6,142 bases of DNA from DATLYH01 sp035575035. GTDB taxonomy: Bacteria > Planctomycetota > Planctomycetia > Gemmatales > Gemmataceae. How positions within the stretch are numbered: the stretch's first letter is position 1; each line of letters begins with the position of its first letter. A model generated the notes under the pieces. The model ran no database searches and had not been told where the DNA came from. It saw only the letters and a list, made by a program, of their open reading frames with translations. Made by a program: the position numbers and the translations under genes. Shown here piece after piece: positions 1 to 6,142 of this stretch. The stretch covers positions 1 through 6,142 of the forward strand of contig DATLYH010000308.1 of assembly GCA_035575035.1 (NCBI GenBank), in the 5' to 3' direction.

Positions 1-259
1 AACCGGCCGGGACCACAACTCGTATGGTTTCACGATGTGGCTGGCGGGCGGCGGGGTCAAGGGAGGCGTCAGTGTCGGCGCCACCGACGAGTTGGGCAGC
101 GCCGCCGTGGAGAAGCCGTTCCATGTCAAGCGGCTGCACGCCACCATTCTGCATTTGCTGGGTCTCGATCCCGACCGCTTGACGTACTTCTATGGCGGGC
201 TGGATCAGAAGCTCGTCGGTGTCGAGGGGGCCGAGCCTATCCGCGAGATCATGGCCTGA
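1..259 (+). CDS. DUF1501 (sulfatase-like) protein, C-terminal end only
   Basis: This is the 3' end of a gene that starts before the window; codons begin at base 2 and 85 residues are visible before TGA at 257-259. The peptide opens with GRDHNSYGFTMWLAGGGVKG, the typical C-terminal block of planctomycete DUF1501 proteins, which belong to the alkaline phosphatase/sulfatase superfamily. The His of GRDHN and the following Gly-rich turn are the conserved part. Later comes HVKRLHATILHLLGLDP, also a family hallmark, with YGGLDQKL near the end. DUF1501 proteins are usually exported by a Tat signal and are often encoded beside DUF1553/DUF1549 cytochrome-like proteins; neither feature can be checked here. 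The substrate is unknown. An ATG at 35-37 lies inside the conserved block and is not a real start. Confidence 0.93.
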   Translation, partial: TGRDHNSYGFTMWLAGGGVKGGVSVGATDELGSAAVEKPFHVKRLHATILHLLGLDPDRLTYFYGGLDQKLVGVEGAEPIREIMA

Positions 260-292
260 GGTCCCGAATACCGACCGGGCGGCAACCACGGT

Positions 293-1255
293 GTGAGAGT
301 TTTACGCGGGGCAGGGCTGGCCCCCACAAGGAGAGCCGGCCCTGCTGTCTTGATCGCCCTGCTGTTGCCGGCCGTCCAGCGGGTCCGCGAGGCGGCCCAG
401 CGCACCCAGTGCACCAACAACCTCAAGCAGTTGGCCCTGGCCTGTCACAATTACCATGACCAGCACGGCTCGCTGCCGCGCAACGGCAACCAGTTCGGCC
501 TGACCAACTCGCATGGTGTTAACGGTACTGGCTGCTGTGGGACGGGGGCGCCGCACTGGAGCTGGATTGCCCGGGCGCTCCCCTACGTCGAGGAGCAGAA
601 CCTCTGGCAGCAGGGAGGTATTCCTATCAATCGGATGGACCTCAACGCCCAGGTCCTGGCGGTGCTGGCCACGCCCCTCAAAGTTCTGAATTGTCCCGCT
701 GACACTTCGCCCCGCACCCGGACCAACGCCGCGGACCTCGGCAGTACCCTGGTGGCTGTCACCAGTTATAAGGGAGTCAGTGGGGCCAACTGGGGGACGG
801 ACTTCTACCCCACCGAATCGAACTTCAGCACGGCCTACCGCAATCCAGGAACCAACGGTTCCTTCAATGGTCTGGAGAATGGCGACGGCCTCTTCTGGCG
901 GGCTGACATCCGCCTGGGCAAGATGCCTTTCGCCAAGATCCGGGACGGCCTGAGCAACACCTTCATGATCGGCGAGGACGTGCCGGAGTTGATCCGCTGG
1001 AACGCCTGGCCGTATTCCAACGGGGCCAACGGCACCTGCGCGATCCCGCCCAACACCGGCATCACCATTCCGCCGCTGGGCCCGGGGAACAACGGCGACT
1101 GGCCGCACCGCTATTCGTTCCGCAGCCGGCATCCGGGCGGGCTGCACTTTGCGATGGCGGACGGCTCAGTGCGGTTCATCCGCGAGAGCATCCCGCTCCA
1201 GACCTACCGCGCCCTGGCCACCATTGACGGCGGTGAAATCGCCAACCCGGATTGA
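293..1255 (+). CDS. DUF1559 prepilin-like protein lacking its N-terminal prepilin motif
   Basis: The C-terminal part is a clear DUF1559 protein: LIALLLPAVQ (20-29), VREAA, CTNNLKQLALACHNYHD (40-56), a Trp-rich block around HWSWIARALPYVEEQNLW, and the C-terminal His-X9-Asp-Gly signature (H280, D290-G291) followed by SVRFI. Family members normally begin with a short basic stretch and GFTLIELLVVIAII, the type IV prepilin cleavage and methylation signal plus membrane helix. Here that block is absent, and residues 1-17 (MRVLRGAGLAPTRRAGP) are unlike the family. Homology starts abruptly at A18-V19. An AAGGAG ribosome site at 328-333 lies inside the reading frame and is badly placed for any in-frame start (GTG 293, TTG 350), as if the original start and about 13-20 codons had been deleted. 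Without the signal the protein is unlikely to be processed as a pseudopilin, so it may be a decaying gene. The body of the frame is intact. Confidence 0.85.
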   Translation: MRVLRGAGLAPTRRAGPAVLIALLLPAVQRVREAAQRTQCTNNLKQLALACHNYHDQHGSLPRNGNQFGLTNSHGVNGTGCCGTGAPHWSWIARALPYVEEQNLWQQGGIPINRMDLNAQVLAVLATPLKVLNCPADTSPRTRTNAADLGSTLVAVTSYKGVSGANWGTDFYPTESNFSTAYRNPGTNGSFNGLENGDGLFWRADIRLGKMPFAKIRDGLSNTFMIGEDVPELIRWNAWPYSNGANGTCAIPPNTGITIPPLGPGNNGDWPHRYSFRSRHPGGLHFAMADGSVRFIRESIPLQTYRALATIDGGEIANPD

Positions 1256-1335
1256 GGTGCTGGCCGCACGCCCTTCGGCCGGACGTGATGGGTCCTAGTC
1301 CTTGCCGTTGCCGCCCCGACTGTGGGAGGGTGAAC

Positions 1336-1785
1336 ATGGGTTCCGGGAGATCTTGTACGCGCCAGTCGTTCTGGATGTTGACCGTCGTTGTCGGTGTCGT
1401 GGCGGGTGTCGCCGGCTGCGGCAAGGGGCATTCGCGGCTGGTGCCGGTAGAGGGGAAGGTGACGGTAGGGGGTAAGCCGCTGACGACGGGGTATGTGATC
1501 TTCCATCCGGACGCCGCGCGGGGGAACACATCGCAGGAGGAGCCGCGTGGCATGATTGACGCAGAGGGGAACTACAAGTTGATGACGGGTCTGGAGCCGG
1601 GGGCGTTGCCGGGCTGGTACCAGGTGGCCGTCACCGCCGCCGATCAAATCGACCCGAACAATCCCTATTTCACCAAGTGGCTGATCCCGCAGCGATACAT
1701 TGATTACCGGACGTCGAAGTTGGTGGTCGAGGTAGTCCCGAACCCTGCCCCGGGCGCTTACGATCTCAAGCTCGAGCCCAAATAG
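1336..1785 (+). CDS. Small lipoprotein with carboxypeptidase-regulatory-like fold
   Basis: The predicted protein has 149 residues and follows the DUF1559 gene by 80 bases, an arrangement common in planctomycetes. The start at ATG 1336 is chosen because GGGAGGG at 1324-1330 sits 5 bases upstream; an in-frame GTG at 1330 is a weaker alternative. A basic N-terminus and hydrophobic core (FWMLTVVVGVVAGVAG) end in the lipobox VAGC with Cys28, so signal peptidase II processing and lipid anchoring are expected. The mature part starts with PVEGKVTVGGKPL (37-49) and GYVIFHPD, then GWYQVAVTA (93-101). This is the pattern of the beta-sandwich carboxypeptidase-regulatory-like proteins that planctomycetes encode in large numbers. 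There are no enzymatic residues; a structural or adhesive role at the cell envelope is inference. It ends at TAG 1783-1785. Confidence 0.85.
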   Translation: MGSGRSCTRQSFWMLTVVVGVVAGVAGCGKGHSRLVPVEGKVTVGGKPLTTGYVIFHPDAARGNTSQEEPRGMIDAEGNYKLMTGLEPGALPGWYQVAVTAADQIDPNNPYFTKWLIPQRYIDYRTSKLVVEVVPNPAPGAYDLKLEPK

Positions 1786-1828
1786 GGTGCCTCGTGCAAG
1801 GGACAGCTGGCCGACGCCCCCCGCCCCG

Positions 1829-1982
1829 AAATCCGTCCGCGGTGTGACGCGAATTCGTCCGCGGTGCGAGAGGAATCTGTCCACAGGACCACAGGGCCCC
1901 TCCGCAGTGCGGGGGGATCCATCCCCAGGGCGACGCAAGTCTGTCCGCAGTGCAGCGGAGAATCTGTCCGCAGTGAGGAGAG
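1829..1982. repeat. Degenerate tandem array, about seven units of 21-23 bp
   Basis: Units begin at about 1829, 1851, 1873, 1894, 1915, 1937 and 1960, a near-constant period of 22. Units 1, 2, 6 and 7 share a core close to GAATCTGTCCGCAGTG (with AAATCCGTCCGCGGTG and GAATTCGTCCGCGGTG in units 1 and 2). Units 3, 4 and 5 are more decayed (TCTGTCCACAGG, CCTCCGCAGTG, TCCATCCCCAGGG) but keep the phase. The array lies in the 391-base gap between the lipoprotein gene and the tRNA. The frames that cross it give low-complexity peptides and are not taken as genes. It could be an old minisatellite or a protein-binding array; two turns of the helix per unit puts every unit on the same DNA face. Confidence 0.72.
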
Positions 1983-1990
1983 CAGAAGAG

Positions 1991-2021
1991 GTGCCTATTC
2001 GGAAGGAAACCCCCTTGCAGG
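1991..2021 (+). repeat. 31-bp direct repeat, left copy
   Basis: This copy begins GTGCCTATTC and ends CCTTGCAGG. It matches the right copy at 2065-2095 at 26 of 31 positions by eye, with start-to-start spacing of 74 bases. It lies directly after the 22-bp array. Nothing resembling a -10 box follows it at the right distance. Confidence 0.7.
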
Positions 2022-2064
2022 ATCGAAGCCCCTCGCCGCCAATGCGCCCAAGACCCAACCAAGC

Positions 2065-2095
2065 GTGCCCATTCAGGAGGAAAACACCTTGCAGG
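2065..2095 (+). repeat. 31-bp direct repeat, right copy
   Basis: This is the second copy, beginning GTGCCCATTC and ending CCTTGCAGG. It differs from the left copy at five positions. Its TTGCAG (2089-2094) forms the candidate -35 box of the tRNA promoter, so the repeat overlaps a likely regulatory region. Confidence 0.7.
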
Positions 2096-2117
2096 GGAAC
2101 GGGCAATGTCCTATAGA
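2089..2117 (+). promoter_or_regulatory. Candidate promoter of the tRNA-Asn gene
   Basis: TTGCAG at 2089-2094 and TATAGA at 2112-2117 are separated by 17 bases, the ideal spacing for a sigma-70-type promoter. The -10 is a good match (4 of 6) and the -35 is moderate (3 of 6). Transcription would start near 2124, giving a leader of about 50 bases before the tRNA. No better pair was seen between 2118 and the tRNA. This is a by-eye call, and planctomycete promoters are poorly defined. Confidence 0.45.
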
Positions 2118-2176
2118 ATGAGGTACTAACGGTTGCGGAGGGGTTGGCGCGTTCCTGCAAAGGATAGACCACTCCT

Positions 2177-2248
2177 TCCCCGATAGCTCAACGGTAGAGC
2201 AGCCGGCTGTTAACCGGCGGGTTGTAGGTTCGAATCCTACTCGGGGAG
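2177..2248 (+). tRNA. tRNA-Asn (anticodon GTT)
   Basis: A complete cloverleaf can be drawn. The acceptor stem TCCCCGA (2177-2183) pairs with TCGGGGA (2241-2247), and the discriminator is G2248. The D arm is GCTC/GAGC. The anticodon stem GCCGG/CCGGC encloses loop CTGTTAA with anticodon GTT at 2209-2211. The T arm GTAGG/CCTAC encloses TTCGAAT. CCA is not encoded (CT follows), so it must be added after transcription. Length is 72 bases with a short variable loop, normal for asparagine tRNA. The gene is intact and shows no sign of disruption, although an integrase operon begins about 430 bases downstream. Confidence 0.96.
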
Positions 2249-2293
2249 CTTTCCACTTTTTCTACGAGCCGAACCGCCAGACGGGTTGACGCC

Positions 2294-2326
2294 AGACGCC
2301 GAGAGCCGATGCTCTCGGCGTTTCGC
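2294..2326 (+). terminator. Intrinsic terminator-like hairpin downstream of the tRNA
   Basis: Arms ACGCCGAGAGC (2296-2306) and GCTCTCGGCGT (2311-2321) are perfect 11-bp complements around the 4-base loop CGAT. The stem can be lengthened by one G-T and one A-T pair. It runs into TTTCGCGTTT, a broken T tract. The hairpin lies about 46 bases after the tRNA and would end its precursor. The left arm is also part of a motif that recurs at 2475 and 2891. Confidence 0.7.
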
Positions 2327-2682
2327 GTTTCCGGCCTTTTCTCCGGGGTTTCCGCGGTCCTGTTCCCGCCGCCCGCGCTCTTCGGTTCGGGCGAGATCAG
2401 CCGGGGTCCGAGTGCGACCCGGCGGGTTACGCTCGGGCCGCCGAAATCTCGCGGCCAAACTCTCAGACTCTCTGGTTGACGACCCCCGCCGAGTTACCAA
2501 CTCTGTCCCGCTCGCGGTTACGGAATGCTCTGTTCCGTATCCCGCTTCTTCCGTGGCCTGTTGCGTCAGTCCGAACCCGCGCCGGGTAGGTATCAGGTAG
2601 AGGCTTCGCTTTCCCGGTCCCCGCCAGACAGCAGGCCGTTCGCCGGCGAAGGTCGCTGCGGGTGCTTCCCTCGGAGGTCCCC
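2322..2682. other. Non-coding leader of the recombinase operon with inverted repeats
   Basis: No convincing gene is seen in these 361 bases; the reading frames present lack ribosome sites and recognisable protein patterns. The stretch holds a nested set of inverted repeats at 2391-2452: GCGAGAT pairs with ATCTCGC, and CCGGGGTC with GACCCGG inside it, with one bulge. A small hairpin GAGTT/AACTC lies at 2491-2503, and a clean palindrome at 2519-2539. It should contain the operon's promoter and may contain the left attachment site, but neither could be fixed. No good -35/-10 pair was found; TTGCGT at 2561 has no well-spaced partner. Confidence 0.5.
2519..2539. repeat. Inverted repeat TACGGAA/TTCCGTA
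   Basis: Perfect 7-base arms (2519-2525 and 2533-2539) flank the 7-base spacer TGCTCTG. Beyond one mismatch the outer bases GCGG (2514-2517) and CCGC (2542-2545) can also pair. It lies about 145 bases before the first gene of the recombinase operon. The size and symmetry suit an operator or a recombinase binding site, but nothing in the sequence decides between them. Confidence 0.5.
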
Positions 2683-2895
2683 ATGCGACTGTGCGACGAT
2701 CCCTTGTCCCTCACCCCCCAAGAACGCCTCCGCGAGGTCGCCCGCCTCCTCGCCGCGGGCGTGCTGCGCCTCCGCGCCCACCCCGCGCGGGTCGCCGGCC
2801 TGGCCGAGCATCCCGGCCCGGAAAATCCGGCGAAAACCGAGCGAGATTGCCTTGAGGTTCACGGCGAAACCGTGCTCAGTGTCCAGAACGGTTGA
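2683..2895 (+). CDS. 70-residue conserved protein of the recombinase operon, function unknown
   Basis: The start is ATG 2683, with CGGAGG at 2672-2677 five bases upstream; an in-frame upstream start at 2662 lacks such a site. The protein begins MRLCDDPLSLTPQERL and continues with a predicted amphipathic helix to about residue 32 (REVARLLAAGVLRLRA). It then has a Pro/Ala-rich linker and a C-terminal block DCLEVHGETVLSVQNG (55-70). I recognise this N- and C-terminal pattern from small genes next to similar recombinases in planctomycetes, but know of no established function. The conserved ends with a variable middle suggest a short adaptor or DNA-binding helper rather than an enzyme. It is 33 bases upstream of the DUF2924 gene and probably shares its mRNA. 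A role as an excision or directionality factor is only a guess from size and position. Confidence 0.8.
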   Translation: MRLCDDPLSLTPQERLREVARLLAAGVLRLRAHPARVAGLAEHPGPENPAKTERDCLEVHGETVLSVQNG

Positions 2896-2928
2896 CGCCC
2901 GCCGAGAACCCCAACGCGGAGGACATCA

Positions 2929-3419
2929 ATGAGCCTGAATGTGGCAAGAGAACTCGCCGCCCTCGGACGGATGACCGTCAAGGAGCTGCGGGACAAGTAC
3001 GCCGAAGTCTTCGGCGAGGAGACGCCGGCCCACAACCAGACGTGGCTGGTCCGCCGGATCGCCTGGCGGCTGCAGGCGCTGGCCGAGGGCGACCTGTCCG
3101 AACGCGCCCGCCAGCGCGCCGCCGAGCTGGCCAATGACGCTGACCTGCGGATGAACCCGCCCAAGGCACTCCCGGTCGCTGCGGCCGAGCCGGCGGCGAC
3201 CAAGGTCCTGCCCTTCAAGCCCGACGACCGCCTGCCGCCGCCGGGCACGCTGATTACCCGCGAGTACCGGGGCGAGACGGTGCAGGTAAAGGTCCTGCCC
3301 AACGGCTTCGAGTACGAAGGCCAGGTCTATCGCTCCCTGAGCGCCGTCGCCAAGGCGATCACCGGGTCGCACTGCAACGGCTACTTCTTCTTCCGCCTGG
3401 GCGGGAAAGGAGACGACCG

Positions 3420-3423
<4 letters not shown>
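2929..3423 (+). CDS. DUF2924 recombinase-associated protein
   Basis: This 164-residue protein starts at ATG 2929, with GCGGAGGA at 2916-2923. The N-terminal half is helical: ELAALGRMTVKELRDKYAEVF (8-28) then TWLVRRIAWRLQALAEGDLS (38-57), the pattern shared by DUF2924 proteins. After a Pro/Ala linker (about 77-105) the C-terminal part has PGTLITREYRGETVQVKVL (105-123) and GFEYEGQVYRSLSAVAKAIT (126-145), ending NGYFFFRL. DUF2924 genes typically lie next to resolvase-type recombinases in phages and islands, as here. The C-terminal pattern, a Tyr-Arg-Ser-Leu-Ser turn, a helix and Asn-Gly-aromatic, resembles the RAMA/DUF4357 type of DNA-associated domain, which suggests DNA binding. Its stop overlaps the recombinase start as ATGA (3420-3423), implying translational coupling. 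A role as recombinase accessory or directionality factor is inferred. Confidence 0.88.
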
Positions 3424-4990
<1,567 letters not shown>

Positions 4991-4994
<4 letters not shown>

Positions 4995-5428
4995 CCGAGA
5001 CGCTGACCGTCGAGTGTGACGTCCACTTCTACCGGCGTGGCCGAGGCAGCCGCAAGGAGCTGCGGCCGGGCGGGGAGCCGCCGCGCCCGGCCACGCCGGG
5101 CCGGGTGCCGCGGATCGCCCGGCTGATGGCGCTGGCCATCCGGTTCGACAGCCTCCTCCGCGCCGGGGAGATCGCCCACTACACCGAGCTGGCCCGCCTC
5201 GGGCACGTCACCCGGGCGCGGGTGAGCCAGATCATGAACCTGGTCTACCTGGCCCCCGACATCCAAGAGGCGATCTTGTTCCTGCCCCGGACCGTCCGGG
5301 GCCGTGACCCGATTCACCTGCGCCAGCTGCAACCGATTGCAGCTGCGCTGGATTGGGGAAAACAGCGGCGGATGTGGCAAGAATTAATGGCGCAGGCCGC
5401 ACAGCCCGTACAGGCCGCAACCCACTAG
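4991..5428 (+). CDS. Recombinase-linked helix-turn-helix protein (ParB-like HTH)
   Basis: This 145-residue protein starts at ATG 4991, overlapping the recombinase stop by four bases; GGGAGGGAGAA just upstream can serve as ribosome site. The N-terminus is basic (HFYRRGRGSRKELRPGG, 12-28). The core IARLMALAIRFDSLLRAGEI (42-61) leads into YTELARLGHVTRARVSQIMN (64-83), a helix-turn-helix with a Ser-Gln-Ile recognition helix like KorB/ParB-type DNA-binding proteins. Next comes LAPDIQEAILFLP and, near the end, LQPIAAALDWGKQRRMWQEL. Proteins of this pattern are commonly found right after serine recombinase genes. The likely job is binding the element's DNA, either to regulate the operon or to shape the recombination complex; which one cannot be told. 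It is the last gene of the four-gene operon. Confidence 0.85.
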
Positions 5429-5478
5429 TAAATCTGACCTTGCTGAGGTTCCGATCCTCTTGTAAGCCGACTCTGAAG

Positions 5479-5508
5479 TTGTCTCGGCACCGCCCAACAT
5501 GTTACTAT
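5479..5508 (+). promoter_or_regulatory. Candidate promoter of the downstream uncharacterised gene
   Basis: TTGTCT (5479-5484) and TACTAT (5503-5508) are 18 bases apart and resemble sigma-70 -35 and -10 boxes. The region is locally AT-richer than its surroundings. It lies in the 194-base gap after the recombinase operon, about 115 bases before the next start codon. The call is by eye only. Confidence 0.4.
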
Positions 5509-5512
5509 ACCG

Positions 5513-5528
5513 CCGTTCATAGGAACGG
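5513..5528. promoter_or_regulatory. Operator-like palindrome CCGTTCATAGGAACGG
   Basis: Perfect 6-base arms CCGTTC and GAACGG flank ATAG. The palindrome begins 4 bases after the candidate -10 box, across the expected transcription start, where a bound repressor would block transcription. The helix-turn-helix protein encoded just upstream is an obvious but untested candidate to bind it. Confidence 0.4.
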
Positions 5529-5622
5529 AAAGTCTCGTCCGAACGAAGGTGCTTCGCCACGAACCCGGCCGACGGCGGCACCGATGTGTCGTCCGGCGGT
5601 GACGGAAAGGGGGCGAAGCGGC

Positions 5623-6142
5623 ATGTCGCGTGCGTTTTCGATTCCGACTGTGTTGAGGATGGTTCCCAACTGCCTGCTGAAGGAATTCTTCCAGCGGCTC
5701 GGGCACGGCGACCTCGGCATCGCGTGGGAGGGGCTGGGCGAGCGCGAGATCGAGCCGATCGTGCAGGCGCTGAACGCGCTGACGCCGGCTCAGTTCGACA
5801 ACGTCGAGGGGGCGCTGCACAACGTCTTCGATCTGGCCTGCGAGACGGGGATCGGCGCCATCATCGAGGCCGGCGTCTTGGCCGGCGACCCCGACCTGCC
5901 GGCCGCCATGCCGCAAGATGGCGGCCCCTACCACAAGGCGATGTGGGCGTGGTTGAACCGCACTGAGATCGTCAACCGGGCGATCCTGATCCACCAGGTC
6001 GAGCACCTGGCCTGGTGGCGCAAGCGCAAGGACCTGCCACAGGTCGAGCCGGACAAGTCGCCGGCGACCCTCAAGCAGCTCGAAAAGGGCCTGTCCGACC
6101 TGCTGCTGTGTGAGCAGGGGCGGGGCAAGGTCTGCACGGTGG
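5623..6142 (+). CDS. Uncharacterised helical protein, 3' end beyond the window
   Basis: An open frame runs from ATG 5623 to the window edge without a stop, giving 173 residues. GAAAGGGGG at 5604-5612 is a suitable ribosome site. The protein begins MSRAFSIPTVLRMVPNCLLK and appears largely alpha-helical, with FFQRLGHGDLGIAWEGL (22-38), LTPAQFDNVEGALHNVFDLA (53-72), a Trp-rich basic segment MWAWLNRTEIVNRAILIHQ (107-125) and LAWWRKRKDLP (129-139), and a further helix (148-165). There is no signal peptide, membrane segment, nucleotide-binding loop or obvious catalytic motif. I do not recognise the family. It has its own candidate promoter and follows the recombinase operon in the same direction, so it may be the first cargo gene of the element. 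The missing C-terminus could carry the informative domain. Confidence 0.75.
   Translation, partial: MSRAFSIPTVLRMVPNCLLKEFFQRLGHGDLGIAWEGLGEREIEPIVQALNALTPAQFDNVEGALHNVFDLACETGIGAIIEAGVLAGDPDLPAAMPQDGGPYHKAMWAWLNRTEIVNRAILIHQVEHLAWWRKRKDLPQVEPDKSPATLKQLEKGLSDLLLCEQGRGKVCTV

Noticed and set aside
302..1147. A 281-codon minus-strand frame opposite the DUF1559 gene
   Set aside because: The plus strand carries the conserved DUF1559 motifs; the opposite frame has none.
1260..1282. Weak hairpin between the DUF1559 and lipoprotein genes considered as a terminator
   Set aside because: Only about 7 bp including a wobble pair, a 9-base loop and no T tract.
1829..1982. The 22-bp array considered as a CRISPR array
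   Set aside because: There are no unique spacers between conserved repeats, the unit is too short, and no cas gene is in the window.
1864..2121. An open frame of 85 codons crossing the 22-bp array and the 31-bp repeats
   Set aside because: It is built from the repeats, has no ribosome site and gives a low-complexity peptide without family resemblance.
2286..2600. Overlapping frames on both strands in the operon leader
   Set aside because: Arg/Pro/Ser-rich translations without ribosome sites or recognisable patterns; the region is better read as non-coding.
5445..5459. T-arm-like hairpin GAGG-TTCCGAT-CCTC after the recombinase operon, considered as a tRNA 3' fragment marking the right att site
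   Set aside because: The loop does not follow the T-loop consensus, the sequence does not match the tRNA-Asn 3' end, and no acceptor strand follows.
5901..5926. Inverted repeat GGCCGCCAT/ATGGCGGCC within the right-hand gene
   Set aside because: It lies in GC-rich coding sequence with no regulatory context; such arms are expected by chance, and another (CCAGGT/ACCTGG) occurs nearby at 5995-6011.

Overview
The window is GC-rich, mostly plus-strand bacterial DNA that looks like the phylum Planctomycetota, most likely a Gemmata relative. A DUF1501 sulfatase-like protein, a DUF1559 prepilin-like protein and a small lipoprotein with a carboxypeptidase-regulatory-like fold lie side by side, and all three families are greatly expanded in that phylum. 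The assignment rests on family recognition only; no search was run.

Layout. Bases 1-1785 are host-type chromosome: the 3' end of a DUF1501 gene, a DUF1559 gene that has lost its usual prepilin N-terminus, and a short lipoprotein gene. Bases 1786-2176 are non-coding and carry a degenerate array of about seven 22-bp units, a pair of 31-bp direct repeats and a likely promoter for the tRNA-Asn(GTT) gene at 2177-2248. A strong hairpin terminator follows at about 2294-2326. Bases 2322-2682 are non-coding, with inverted repeats and a short motif that recurs at the end of the next gene.

Bases 2683-5428 hold a compact four-gene mobile-element operon: a 70-residue protein of unknown role, a DUF2924 protein, a large serine recombinase with an intact resolvase catalytic core and zinc ribbon, and a ParB-like helix-turn-helix protein. 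The last three genes are joined by two ATGA stop/start overlaps, so they are probably translationally coupled and made in linked amounts. The recombinase should cut and join DNA; the other three are plausible accessory, directionality or regulatory factors, but that is inference.

From 5429 a new transcription unit begins, with a candidate promoter and an operator-like palindrome. It leads into an uncharacterised, mostly helical protein (5623 onward) that runs off the right edge. It may be the first cargo gene of the element or island. The attachment sites and the far end of the element are not visible here. The least explained parts are the non-coding repeats around the tRNA and in the element leader, the 70-residue protein, and the truncated right-hand gene.
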